From Calothrix anomala FACHB-343 (GTDB taxonomy: Bacteria; Cyanobacteriota; Cyanobacteriia; Cyanobacteriales; Nostocaceae): a stretch of 64,000 nt of DNA. The notes beneath the pieces are model-generated. The model was not told where the DNA came from, made no database searches, and saw only the letters and a list, made by a program, of their open reading frames with translations. A program made the position numbers and the translations under genes. The stretch is from assembly GCF_014696435.1 (NCBI RefSeq), contig NZ_JACJQG010000011.1:62001-126000 (forward strand), written 5' to 3'. Positions 37,956 to 46,947 of this stretch are shown here, one piece after another (the first letter of the stretch is position 1; each line of letters starts with the position of its first letter).

Positions 37956-38450
37956 ATGGAATTATATTTAATTCGTCATGGGATAGCCGAAGAGAGAACC
38001 GCTAGCATTAAAGATGAGGAGCGAGTACTCACTAAAGAAGGTAGACAAAAAACCGAAAAAGTAGCTCAAAGACTAGTTAAGCTAGATTTACACTTTAATT
38101 TAATCCTGACAAGTCCCTTAGCTAGGGCGCAGCAAACCGCAGAAATACTCATTCAAGCAGGACTAAGCGAGGATCTGGAAGAATCTCATCACCTTGCACC
38201 TGAGGGAAATATTCATAATTGGCTTAAAGACTGGCTAGAACCGAGAAATTATCCCCAAAATACCCAAATTGCCCTGGTTGGACATGAGCCTTGTTTAAGC
38301 CAATGGGCGGAAATTCTTCTTTGGGGAGAAGCCAAAGCCAGCTTAGTCTTGAAAAAAGCAGGTATGATCGGGATAAAACTACCAGAAATAGGCTCTCCTT
38401 TGGGTCGTAGTCAGATGTATTGGTTGACACCACCCAAGTACTTGCTATAA
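37956..38450 (+). CDS. sixA: SixA-type phosphohistidine phosphatase
   Basis: 164 residues, histidine-phosphatase superfamily. The nucleophile His8 lies in LIRHGIAEE, the second Arg in LTSPLARAQQTAEIL, and the terminal catalytic His in LVGHEPCLSQW. The short length and the GxPxGR-type end match SixA, which dephosphorylates phosphohistidine in HPt or PTS-like proteins. The cellular target in cyanobacteria is not established. It is co-oriented with gltA, 113 bp downstream. Confidence 0.93.
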   Translation: MELYLIRHGIAEERTASIKDEERVLTKEGRQKTEKVAQRLVKLDLHFNLILTSPLARAQQTAEILIQAGLSEDLEESHHLAPEGNIHNWLKDWLEPRNYPQNTQIALVGHEPCLSQWAEILLWGEAKASLVLKKAGMIGIKLPEIGSPLGRSQMYWLTPPKYLL

Positions 38451-38563
38451 CTGTTTTCTAACGGTTATGAAAAGACTTAAGGTTATAACTGTCACTGTTA
38501 TTGCAATAACGATTTCTGGTAAGTTAGCCTGAGCAAATCTTTCACAAAGCAGATGGTGTTGCC

Positions 38564-39700
38564 ATGTCGGTGTGCGAATATAAACCCGGTTTGGAAGGCA
38601 TTCCGGCTGCCCAATCCAGTATCAGTTATGTTGACGGGCAGAAGGGAATACTAGAATATCGTGGTATCCGGATTGAGGAACTAGCAGCAAAAAGTACATT
38701 TTTGGAAACTGCTTATCTTTTAATCTGGGGTGAACTGCCCAGCAAGGAAGAATTGAAAGCATTCGAGGATGAAGTTCGTCTCCACAGGCGGATTAAATAT
38801 CGCATCCGCGATATGATGAAATGTTTTCCAGAAAGCGGTCACCCAATGGATGCGCTACAAGCCTCAGCAGCAGCCTTAGGCTTGTTTTACTCGCGCCGAG
38901 ATTTACATAATCCCGTCTACATTCGGGATGCAGTTGTTCGCTTGATAGCAACCATTCCCACAATGGTGGCGGCCTTTCAGTTAATGCGCAAGGGTAATGA
39001 CCCAGTGCGGCCAAGAGATGACTTAGACTACTCAGGTAACTTTCTCTACATGCTCAACGAGAAAGAACCTGATGAGTTAGCAGCACGTATTTTTGATGTC
39101 TGCTTGATATTGCATGTCGAGCATACAATGAATGCTTCTACCTTTAGTGCCAGGGTAACAGCTTCGACCCTCACAGACCCTTATGCTGTAGTTGCTAGTG
39201 CAGTGGGTACCTTAGGCGGGCCGTTGCATGGTGGAGCCAATGAAGAAGTCATTCAAATGTTGGAAGAAATTGGCTCAGTGGCAAATGTCCGTCCCTATGT
39301 AGAAGACTTGCTGCAACGTAAAGCCAAGATTATGGGTTTTGGGCATCGCGTCTATAAGGTAAAAGACCCCAGAGCCACGATTTTGCAAAACTTGGCGGAG
39401 CAGTTGTTTTCCAAATTTGGGGAAGACAAGTACTATGAAATTGCCCAAGAGATGGAACGGGTAGTAGCAGAAAAACTGGGTCACAAAGGCATTTATCCTA
39501 ATGTTGACTTTTACTCCGGTTTGGTGTATAGGAAAATGGGAATTCCCACAGACTTATTTACACCAATTTTTGCGATCGCTCGTGTTGCTGGTTGGCTAGC
39601 TCACTGGAAAGAACAGCTAGAAGAAAACCGCATTTTCCGTCCGACTCAGGTTTATAACGGTCGTCACGAAGTTGCCTATACTCCGATTGACCAACGCTAA
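38564..39700 (+). CDS. gltA: Citrate synthase
   Basis: 378 residues, the short bacterial type. It condenses oxaloacetate and acetyl-CoA into citrate. Key segments: GHPMDALQASAAAL, LHVEHTMNASTFSARV (His), GGPLHGGANEEV (catalytic His) and FGHRVYKVKDPRA (catalytic Asp/Arg region nearby), plus VDFYSGLVYRKMGIPTDLFTPIFAI. In nitrogen-assimilating cyanobacteria it feeds 2-oxoglutarate production. It starts at the ATG at 38564 and is followed by a GC-rich hairpin. Confidence 0.96.
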   Translation: MSVCEYKPGLEGIPAAQSSISYVDGQKGILEYRGIRIEELAAKSTFLETAYLLIWGELPSKEELKAFEDEVRLHRRIKYRIRDMMKCFPESGHPMDALQASAAALGLFYSRRDLHNPVYIRDAVVRLIATIPTMVAAFQLMRKGNDPVRPRDDLDYSGNFLYMLNEKEPDELAARIFDVCLILHVEHTMNASTFSARVTASTLTDPYAVVASAVGTLGGPLHGGANEEVIQMLEEIGSVANVRPYVEDLLQRKAKIMGFGHRVYKVKDPRATILQNLAEQLFSKFGEDKYYEIAQEMERVVAEKLGHKGIYPNVDFYSGLVYRKMGIPTDLFTPIFAIARVAGWLAHWKEQLEENRIFRPTQVYNGRHEVAYTPIDQR

Positions 39701-39769
39701 TGAGCAGATGGACTGCTTATTATAGCAGCTTTCGACCAAAGGGAATCAAAAACATTGAAGAAAGCAGAA

Positions 39770-39814
39770 ACCGTTGCCACAATGGAAGCGGTAACTTTGT
39801 CCTGCGGCAACGGT
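39770..39814 (+). terminator. Hairpin downstream of gltA
   Basis: ACCGTTGCC and GGCAACGGT form a perfect 9-bp stem, with an internal second pairing possible (AGCGGTAAC). It lies 70 bp after the gltA stop. No T-run follows. Confidence 0.5.
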
Positions 39815-40037
39815 ATTAGGGGGTTAGCTGCGTGAATCCCAATCATTGCTATAAGTAGAACTTGTGGTTGATTTACGAGGGGCTAAAACCATCCAACGGT
39901 ATACTAGGCATGGGAAATAGCAATCAAAATTCAATCAGGCGTCGTCTCGGTAGAGATATTAATGGGTGAACTTACAGATATTAATTTAACTAATATTTTG
40001 TAACTCGCCATCACAAGATGACTTAAAGAGCGGAAAC

Positions 40038-41156
40038 ATGAACTCAGGAATTGACCTTCAAGGAACTTTTATTAAATCCCTGACGGATTTAGGACTACCA
40101 CCAGACGCAGCCAAAGCTATTTGGATGCCTCTGCCAATGATACTGATGCTCATTGGAGCCACAGTAGGGGTATTAGTAGCCACTTGGTTAGAGCGGAAAA
40201 TTTCCGCCGCCGCCCAACAGCGAATTGGCCCGGAATACATGGGGCCTTTTGGCTTGCTGGTGCCGGTTGCCGATGGTATCAAGCTGGTATTTAAAGAAGA
40301 TATCGTCCCAGCCAAATCTGACCCCTGGTTATTTACCCTGGGGCCAATTATTGTTGTAATTCCGGTGTTTCTGTCTTTTCTGATTGTGCCCTTTGGGCAG
40401 AATATCGTAATTACGAATGTAGGGATGGGGGTATTTTTGTGGATTGCCCTGTCTAGCATTCAACCAATTGGCTTGTTGATGGCTGGTTATGCATCAAATA
40501 ATAAATACTCCCTCTTAGGGGGCTTACGGGCAGCCGCGCAATCAATTAGTTATGAAATTCCCTTGGCGTTGAGCGTACTCGCGATCGCGATGATGTCTAA
40601 CAGCCTCAGCACCGTTGATATTGTTAACCAGCAATCTGGTTACGGTATCTTAGGCTGGAACATTTGGCGTCAACCAGTTGGGTTTCTGATTTTCTGGATT
40701 GCAGCTCTAGCAGAATGCGAACGCTTACCCTTCGACTTACCAGAAGCGGAAGAAGAACTAGTAGCAGGTTATCAAACCGAATATGCCGGGATGAAATTCG
40801 GTTTATTCTACCTGGGTTCCTACGTTAACTTAATTCTTTCTAGCTTACTGGTTGCTATTTTATACTTGGGCGGTTGGGATTTCCCCATTCCCATTAGTGC
40901 GATCGCTAATTGGGTAGGAGTCAGCGAAGCCAACCCAGTCTTGCAGGTAGTAACTGCTTCTTTGGGTATCATTATGACCGTACTCAAAGCCTACTTGCTA
41001 GTATTCGTCGCCATCTTATTGCGCTGGACAGTACCACGGGTACGGATTGACCAATTGTTAGATTTAGGATGGAAATTCTTACTACCAGTTGGTTTAGTTA
41101 ATCTCCTATTAACCGCAGCCCTGAAACTAGCTTTTCCTGTAGCCTTCGGTGGTTAG
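40038..41156 (+). CDS. ndhA: NDH-1 subunit 1 (NdhA)
   Basis: 372 residues with about eight membrane helices. Part of the proton-pumping membrane arm of the thylakoid NAD(P)H/ferredoxin-plastoquinone oxidoreductase; this subunit forms the quinone-tunnel entry. Hallmarks: [48 protein letters not shown] and [24 protein letters not shown]. First gene of the conserved ndhA-I-G-E cluster. The spacer to ndhI contains an STRR array. Confidence 0.98.
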   Translation: MNSGIDLQGTFIKSLTDLGLPPDAAKAIWMPLPMILMLIGATVGVLVATWLERKISAAAQQRIGPEYMGPFGLLVPVADGIKLVFKEDIVPAKSDPWLFTLGPIIVVIPVFLSFLIVPFGQNIVITNVGMGVFLWIALSSIQPIGLLMAGYASNNKYSLLGGLRAAAQSISYEIPLALSVLAIAMMSNSLSTVDIVNQQSGYGILGWNIWRQPVGFLIFWIAALAECERLPFDLPEAEEELVAGYQTEYAGMKFGLFYLGSYVNLILSSLLVAILYLGGWDFPIPISAIANWVGVSEANPVLQVVTASLGIIMTVLKAYLLVFVAILLRWTVPRVRIDQLLDLGWKFLLPVGLVNLLLTAALKLAFPVAFGG

Positions 41157-41222
41157 TCATAAGTCATCAGTCATACGTTATTTCACAAATGACAAATGAC
41201 TAATGACCAATGACAACTGACA
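41153..41222. repeat. STRR array between ndhA and ndhI
   Basis: AGTCATA/AATGACA/AATGACT heptamers within the ndh operon spacer. Confidence 0.8.
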
Positions 41223-41241
41223 AAAGAGAGAGTAAAACACG

Positions 41242-41826
41242 ATGCTAAAGTTCCTCAAACAAGTTGGCGATTACGCCAAAGAAGCAGTGCAAGCTGGTCG
41301 TTATATCGGTCAAGGCTTATCTGTTACCTTCGACCACATGCGGCGGCGGCCTATTACTGTCCAATATCCCTACGAAAAATTGATTCCTGGCGAACGTTTT
41401 CGCGGCAGAATTCACTTTGAGTTTGATAAATGTATCGCTTGTGAAGTTTGCGTGCGCGTATGTCCCATCAACTTACCTGTTGTTGATTGGGAATTTGACA
41501 AAGCCAGCAAAAAGAAAAAGCTCAATCACTACAGTATTGACTTTGGAGTTTGTATTTTCTGCGGTAACTGTGTGGAATATTGCCCTACTAACTGTCTGTC
41601 TATGACAGAAGATTACGAGCTTTCCACCTACGATCGCCATGAGTTGAACTATGACAACGTCGCCTTGGGACGCTTACCCTACAAGGTAACCAATGACCCA
41701 ATGGTGACACCATTACGCGAACTAGTTTACCTGCCTAAAGGCGTAATGGAACCCCACGATCTACCTGCTGATGCTCCCCGTGCTGGCGCGCTTCCCCAAG
41801 ACTTGGTAGAAAAAGCAGAAAAATAA
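41242..41826 (+). CDS. ndhI: NDH-1 subunit I (NdhI), 2x[4Fe-4S] ferredoxin-like
   Basis: 194 residues. Two CxxCxxCxxxCP clusters, [13 protein letters not shown] and [15 protein letters not shown], carry the N6a/N6b iron-sulfur centres that pass electrons to plastoquinone. The N-terminal amphipathic helix ([19 protein letters not shown]) docks to the membrane arm. Full length, with a variable acidic C-terminal tail. Second gene of the ndh cluster. Confidence 0.98.
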   Translation: MLKFLKQVGDYAKEAVQAGRYIGQGLSVTFDHMRRRPITVQYPYEKLIPGERFRGRIHFEFDKCIACEVCVRVCPINLPVVDWEFDKASKKKKLNHYSIDFGVCIFCGNCVEYCPTNCLSMTEDYELSTYDRHELNYDNVALGRLPYKVTNDPMVTPLRELVYLPKGVMEPHDLPADAPRAGALPQDLVEKAEK

Positions 41827-41827
41827 A

Positions 41828-41925
41828 TGTCAAAAGTCCCCAGTTAATAGTCCATAGTTAAAACATAACTATTGACTATTGACTATTGACTATTGACCCT
41901 TGACCCTTGACTCTTGACAACTGAA
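41828..41925. repeat. STRR array between ndhI and ndhG
   Basis: GACTATT/GACCCTT/AGTTAAA-type heptamers in a 115-bp spacer. Confidence 0.75.
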
Positions 41926-41941
41926 TTGAGGACGAAAAACA

Positions 41942-42592
41942 GTGAATCTAGCAGAAGGAGTACAGGTTGTTTCCTTTGGTATACTGGCTGTGATGATGAT
42001 TGGGGCAGCTTTAGGCGTGGTGTTGTCTTCGAGCATCGTCTATTCTGCCTTTTTGCTTGGTGGCGTATTCATCAGCATCGCTGGCATGTACCTGTTACTC
42101 AACGGTGATTTTGTCGCCGCAGCACAAATACTGATTTATGTTGGTGCAGTTAACGTGCTGATTTTGTTTGCGATTATGTTGGTGAACAAGCGGCAGAATT
42201 TTGCACCCTTTCCTAGTGCTGGGCTGCGGAAAATATTTACAGCTGTGGTGAGTCTGGGATTATTTGCGCTTTTAAGCACAATGATTTTAGCAACTCCTTG
42301 GGCTTATGCAACCGCTCCGGTAACTAATGAAAGTTCCATAGTGTTAATTGGGGAGCATTTCTTTAGCGATTTTCTCCTACCTTTTGAATTGGCTTCCGTT
42401 TTGTTGTTGATGGCAATGGTGGGAGCGATTATTTTGGCGCGTCGCGAATACTTACCAGAACCAACTAGTTCCGAACTGCCACAAACAGTGTTAACTTTGC
42501 CAGAACGTCCTAGAGAAATGGCAGCAATCGGTAACATTAGTAATGAATCTGGTGAAAATCCTGTCTATCGTGGCGGTTCTCGGCGCGAATAA
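41942..42592 (+). CDS. ndhG: NDH-1 subunit 6 (NdhG)
   Basis: 216 residues with five membrane helices, starting at GTG (GAGG at 41928-41931 upstream). Motifs LSSSIVYSAFLLGGVFISIAG, DFVAAAQILIYVGAVNVLILFAIMLVN and FELASVLLLMAMVGAIILARR are those of NdhG/NuoJ. The C-terminal 35 residues are a soluble, poorly conserved tail. Third gene of the cluster. Confidence 0.97.
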   Translation: MNLAEGVQVVSFGILAVMMIGAALGVVLSSSIVYSAFLLGGVFISIAGMYLLLNGDFVAAAQILIYVGAVNVLILFAIMLVNKRQNFAPFPSAGLRKIFTAVVSLGLFALLSTMILATPWAYATAPVTNESSIVLIGEHFFSDFLLPFELASVLLLMAMVGAIILARREYLPEPTSSELPQTVLTLPERPREMAAIGNISNESGENPVYRGGSRRE

Positions 42593-42643
42593 TTAGCTAA
42601 CCCCAACTCACAACTAAATTCTGAATAAAAACTCAAAAGATTC

Positions 42644-42949
42644 ATGGAACTCCAGTACTTTTTGTTACTCGCAGCCGCTTTATTTTGTATTGGCATCTAT
42701 GGTTTAATTACTAGTCGCAACGCTGTGCGCGTGCTGATGTCAATTGAGTTACTGCTTAATGCTGTTAATTTGAATTTAATGGCATTTTCCAACTTTCTTG
42801 ACTCAACATTAATTAAGGGTCAGGTTTTCACCGTATTTGTGATTACCGTGGCCGCAGCCGAAGCGGCGGTAGGTTTGGCGATCGTGCTTGCCATTTATCG
42901 CAACCGCGATACCGTCGATATGGAGCAGTTTAATCTCCTCAAGTGGTAA
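42644..42949 (+). CDS. ndhE: NDH-1 subunit 4L (NdhE)
   Basis: 101 residues with three membrane helices. [19 protein letters not shown] and [23 protein letters not shown] contain the conserved membrane glutamates of the NuoK-type proton path. Last gene of the ndh cluster. The NAD kinase gene begins within 6 bp of its stop, so the two are translated from one transcript. Confidence 0.98.
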   Translation: MELQYFLLLAAALFCIGIYGLITSRNAVRVLMSIELLLNAVNLNLMAFSNFLDSTLIKGQVFTVFVITVAAAEAAVGLAIVLAIYRNRDTVDMEQFNLLKW

Positions 42950-42955
42950 TTGTGC

Positions 42956-43876
42956 GTGCAACTAAAGCAGGTAATCATTGCTTATAAAGCGCGAGATGCC
43001 CAGAGTAAACGCTGGGCAGAAGTCTGTGCTAAACAACTAGAAAATCGCCAATGTCAGGTGTTGATGGGGCCTAGCGGCCCAAAAGATAACCCTTATCCGG
43101 TGTTTTTGGCTTCGGTGGGTCAACCAATCGATCTGGCATTGGTACTTGGCGGTGACGGTACGGTTTTAACCGGTGCCAGACATTTAGCTCCAGCTGGCAT
43201 CCCCATTTTGGGAGTGAATGTGGGAGGTCATCTGGGGTTCTTAACCGAGTCAGTGGAAGAATTTCAAGATACAGAGAAAGTTTGGGATCGGCTGTTTGAA
43301 GACCGCTATGCAATTCAACGGCGGATGATGTTACAAGCAGCAGTGTTTGAAGGTCAAGGATCGCATTTAGAACCAGTAAGCGATCGCTATTTGGCTTTGA
43401 ATGAATTCTGTATTAAGCCAGCCTCCGCCGATCGCATGATCACCTCAATTTTAGAAATGGAAATTGACGGGGAAATTGTCGATCAATATGTTGGCGATGG
43501 TTTAATTGTTTCCACTCCCACTGGTTCTACTGGTTACACCGTTTCTGCTAACGGCCCAATTATGCATGATGGTATGGAAGCAGTTACCATCACTCCCATC
43601 TGTCCCATGAGTCTTTCCAACCGTCCCCTAGTCTTACCCCCTGGTTCTGTGGTCAGCGTTTGGCCTTTGGGGGATTACGATTTAAGTACCAAGCTGTGGA
43701 CAGATGGTGTTTTAGCTACTTCAATTTGGCCAGGACACCGCGTTGATGTGCGAATGGCTGATTGTCGAGCCAAATTTATTATTTTGCGGGAAAATAACTC
43801 CTACTACCAGACACTACGCGAAAAATTGTTGTGGGCAGGTACGAGGGTTCGCTACAGTAATAATCACCGCAATTAA
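42956..43876 (+). CDS. nadK: NAD kinase
   Basis: 306 residues from the GTG at 42956, which gives the family N-terminus QLKQVIIAYKARD; a TTG two codons earlier is in frame. The diphosphate-binding GGDGT motif (LVLGGDGTVL) and the NAD-binding NEFCIKPAS and GDGLIVSTPTGSTGY segments are intact. It phosphorylates NAD to NADP. It lies 6 bp after ndhE on the same transcript, linking NADP supply to the NDH-1 complex. Cyanobacteria usually have two NAD kinases; this is the ndh-linked copy. Confidence 0.96.
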   Translation: MQLKQVIIAYKARDAQSKRWAEVCAKQLENRQCQVLMGPSGPKDNPYPVFLASVGQPIDLALVLGGDGTVLTGARHLAPAGIPILGVNVGGHLGFLTESVEEFQDTEKVWDRLFEDRYAIQRRMMLQAAVFEGQGSHLEPVSDRYLALNEFCIKPASADRMITSILEMEIDGEIVDQYVGDGLIVSTPTGSTGYTVSANGPIMHDGMEAVTITPICPMSLSNRPLVLPPGSVVSVWPLGDYDLSTKLWTDGVLATSIWPGHRVDVRMADCRAKFIILRENNSYYQTLREKLLWAGTRVRYSNNHRN

Positions 43877-44500
43877 TAGTAAATTCATCAGTAAGTTCAT
43901 GTTTTTTGGGATCTGCGTTTCTTGACTTTCCCAAGTGATAATGTAATACCAATTCATAATTACGAGATTCGGAGAGAAGGTAAGTTTTTAGGTTATGAGT
44001 TTTCCTGAATCTTAGAGAATTGGTCAAAATTAACTTGTCAAAACAGCAAGTCTACAGAGAAATTTGTAGGCTTGCTCAATTTATGGATATAACTAGGCTT
44101 ATAAATTGCCCAAGGAAAAAATTCTGTATCTTATTGCCAGATTTTTGAGGCAATTATGCTCATAATAATAACACCCATTCCTCACACTTTAAATTATTTA
44201 GTTGTTTGAAAATAAGGAGAAATTGTCAAATCGGCTACTTAAAATCAGTTCGTCAGTCTACCATCAGTTAAAAGACAATTTATCTAAATTCCCATATATC
44301 CAGATGTTTCTGGACAATCATCAAATATTCGCATATTTCAAACATCAAAAACTATAACATTTCTCAATTATTCGTGAGATGTAAGACACCCGAATTCTTT
44401 GAGAATTTGGATACTTAGTATCGATAATTTTCTCAACTTCACTATCTCCGCAGAGACTCAATTATAGTAAAGTATTTTCCCATTTCCAGTAATCAGACAG
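43877..44500. other. AT-rich intergenic region with a weak inverted-repeat element
   Basis: A segment 43946-44025 begins ACCAATTC and ends GAATTGGT with partial inner complementarity, similar in style to other ACCAAT-ended repeats in the window. Otherwise no gene or clear terminator is seen. Confidence 0.4.
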
Positions 44501-45292
44501 ATGGAAATTTCTTGTCCCAACACTGATAATCAACGGAATTCTGCGTTAGCCTTAAAAGATTTTCCTGTACTTCAAAACAAAAAATATATTTTAAAACTAG
44601 CTACGACTGAAGCAGAATTAGAATCAATATATCGCTTACGCTTTGAAGTATTTAATCTAGAATTAGGTCTGGGTTTCTCTAATTCTAATATTAACCAAAT
44701 GGATCGAGATAGGTTTGATGAGGTTTGCCATCATTTGCTGCTGATTTCGCAAGTGACTGGTAAAACTATCGGTACTTATCGGATGCAAACTTATAAAATG
44801 GCTTCTCAAGGATTAGGTTTTGATGCTGCGGATATTTTTAATTTGAGTAGTATTCCAGAGAGTATTCTGCAAATGTCTGTAGAGGTTGGGCGTGCATGTA
44901 TCGCTAAAGAATATCGCAATATTCAAGCACTTTTACTACTTTGGGAAGGACTAGCAAATTATTTAATTTACAGTCAAAGTAAATATTTTTTTGGCTGTGC
45001 ATCTTTACTGACACAAAATCCTTGGGAAGCTGTTTGTGCTTATCATTATTTTCAATGTAATAATTGGATGCATCCCCAGATTCTTGTTTATCCTCATCCA
45101 GAATATTCCCTAGAAATATCACAAAATTGTCCTGAATTATGTAATGTTTCTCTTCCCAATATTATGCAGGCTTACTTAACTATTGGTGCTAAAATATGTA
45201 GTCTTCCAGCTATTGATAGGCAGTTTCAAACTATTGATTTTTTAACTATATCAAATATAGAAGAGTTTACTAAATGGCATTCTCGAAAATGA
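44501..45292 (+). CDS. GNAT-fold acyltransferase (OlsB/FeeM-like, COG3176 type)
   Basis: 263 residues. Residues about 28-190 match the N-acyl amino acid synthase/OlsB type of GNAT fold: LKLATTEAELESIYRLRFEVF, DEVCHHLLLIS, GTYRMQT, VEVGRACIAKEYRNIQALLLLWEGL and FFGCASL. These enzymes transfer a fatty acyl chain from ACP to an amine such as ornithine or another amino acid. The substrate here is unknown, and no OlsA-like partner is adjacent. The gene is monocistronic with a 620-bp upstream spacer. Confidence 0.82.
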   Translation: MEISCPNTDNQRNSALALKDFPVLQNKKYILKLATTEAELESIYRLRFEVFNLELGLGFSNSNINQMDRDRFDEVCHHLLLISQVTGKTIGTYRMQTYKMASQGLGFDAADIFNLSSIPESILQMSVEVGRACIAKEYRNIQALLLLWEGLANYLIYSQSKYFFGCASLLTQNPWEAVCAYHYFQCNNWMHPQILVYPHPEYSLEISQNCPELCNVSLPNIMQAYLTIGAKICSLPAIDRQFQTIDFLTISNIEEFTKWHSRK

Positions 45293-45590
45293 ATGAGTTT
45301 TCAACCGCAGAGGCGCAGAGAACACAGAGAGAAACTCACCAAGTACGCCAAGAATGCCAAGACAAGAGAAAGCAGAAGACTCTCACAAGAAACCATCTTC
45401 TCTAGTCCCTAGCCCATATTGTGGGAAAATTGGGATGCTCTGATTGAGTTTCTATAGTAGCTAAGGGAATTTTGAAATTAACCTAAGAATAGACAGCCTA
45501 AATTTTTAATAAATTCTCAGCTTAAATTAATTTTGTGGCTAGTGCAAAGCTTTACATTGTTATTAGAGCAGAATTTACAGAGATAAAATT

Positions 45591-46058
45591 ATGAAGTTTA
45601 AGCATTTAGCTATTGTGGGTATGATTGCTGTTATCACTGTAGGCTGTGCGAATGAGAGTAATACCCCTAATACTAAGCAAACAGAAACCCCAACAACTCC
45701 TAAATCAACTATAGTCAGTTCTGGTGGAGGAGCGGGAGCTTTTAAAGCTGGGGAACATCCGACTCAGGGAAGGGTACAAGTTATTAGCGAACAAGGAAAA
45801 CGTTATTTAGAGTTTGATAAAGATTTTAAAACTGATAAAGGCCCGGATTTATATGTGATTTTGCATCGTTCTGATGCACCACCACAATCGGGGATTAAAG
45901 AAAAGGATTATGTGAGTGTTGCGCAGTTACAAAAAATTAGCGGTACTCAACGTTATGCTGTACCGGAAACAGTGAATTTAGCTGAATTTAAATCAGTAGC
46001 AATCTGGTGTCGCAAATTTAATGCTACTTTTGGTTATGCTCCTTTAGCTAGTAGTTAA
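45591..46058 (+). CDS. DM13-domain lipoprotein
   Basis: 155 residues. A lipoprotein signal peptide with lipobox TVGC (Cys19) is followed by a Thr/Pro-rich linker and a DM13 domain (residues about 48-155): GRVQVI, RYLEFDKDFKTDKGPDLYVILHRS and the terminal AIWCRKFNATFGYAPL. The conserved Cys in AIWCRKFN is proposed in the family to have a redox role. It is probably tethered in the periplasm or outer membrane. It precedes a DUF4079/kinase pair on the same strand, 169 bp away. Confidence 0.92.
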   Translation: MKFKHLAIVGMIAVITVGCANESNTPNTKQTETPTTPKSTIVSSGGGAGAFKAGEHPTQGRVQVISEQGKRYLEFDKDFKTDKGPDLYVILHRSDAPPQSGIKEKDYVSVAQLQKISGTQRYAVPETVNLAEFKSVAIWCRKFNATFGYAPLASS

Positions 46059-46227
46059 AGCTCGATTCAATCAGTAAAAATAGTTTTTTAAAAAGTGTGA
46101 GCGCAAAATAATCAACACTTTTGATTTCTCTTAGGCGGCTATATTGAAAGTAGCGGTATGAGTTAGCTTGTCTAGTTTTGACTACTAACTACTTAAAGAT
46201 TGTGGATGTTCTGTCAATAGGTATTAT

Positions 46228-46947
46228 ATGCAATTAGCTGATTTTTTGGTGCTGATTCATCCAGCGATCGCGGTTGTTATTTTCTTCCCACTTTTGGGTA
46301 ATGTTGTCAATCTAGCATGGCAAACGCGCCAACGCCGTTTACAGACTTTGGCGAAGGCTAAAAGCAAAATACCACCACTGGTGGGGCCGGAACATAAACA
46401 GTTAGGTGATTGGCTGGCTAGTACAGTTGTTGGTATAACTTTAATTGGTTTAGCTTATGCAATTGGTAAAAATATTATTAAGCATCAATTGTGGGTTACT
46501 GCAACTAGTCAAGTTGTATTGATTGGCTTAATTTTTGCTGCTACTATTGCATTTTTTATCTTACTATTTCGAGCCAAGCAGCGATTATGGCGGGGAATTT
46601 TTGCGACTTTAACAGGGATAAATTTAGTAATTATTGGTTGTCAAGATGGAGTTTTTCGTCGGACAGATGAGTGGTATTGGTCGCATTATTATATTGGGAT
46701 TACGGCTGCTTTACTAATGATTTTTTCTGTGGCTATTGTCCAAGATATTTATCAAGATAGATCCCATCGCTGGCGAATTGCCCATACAATCTTAAATTGC
46801 TTTGCTCTATTACTATTTATTGGGCAAGGCTTGACTGGAACTAGAGATTTATTAGAAATTTCTCTGAGTTGGCAAGAACCCTATATTTATCAGTGTGATT
46901 TTGTGAATAAAACCTGTTTACCACCAAATACGCAAATAACAAAGTGA
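46228..46947 (+). CDS. DUF4079 membrane protein
   Basis: 239 residues with about five or six membrane helices. LVLIHPAIAVVIFFPLLGNVV and GPEHKQLGDWLASTVVGI are typical of DUF4079, a cyanobacterial and plastid family resembling cytochrome-b-like membrane proteins. Histidines in helices (IHPAI, YWSHYYIG, IAHTIL) could be haem ligands, which is inference. Its stop overlaps the GTG start of the downstream histidine kinase by 4 bp, so the two are translationally coupled and probably work together. Confidence 0.85.
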   Translation: MQLADFLVLIHPAIAVVIFFPLLGNVVNLAWQTRQRRLQTLAKAKSKIPPLVGPEHKQLGDWLASTVVGITLIGLAYAIGKNIIKHQLWVTATSQVVLIGLIFAATIAFFILLFRAKQRLWRGIFATLTGINLVIIGCQDGVFRRTDEWYWSHYYIGITAALLMIFSVAIVQDIYQDRSHRWRIAHTILNCFALLLFIGQGLTGTRDLLEISLSWQEPYIYQCDFVNKTCLPPNTQITK

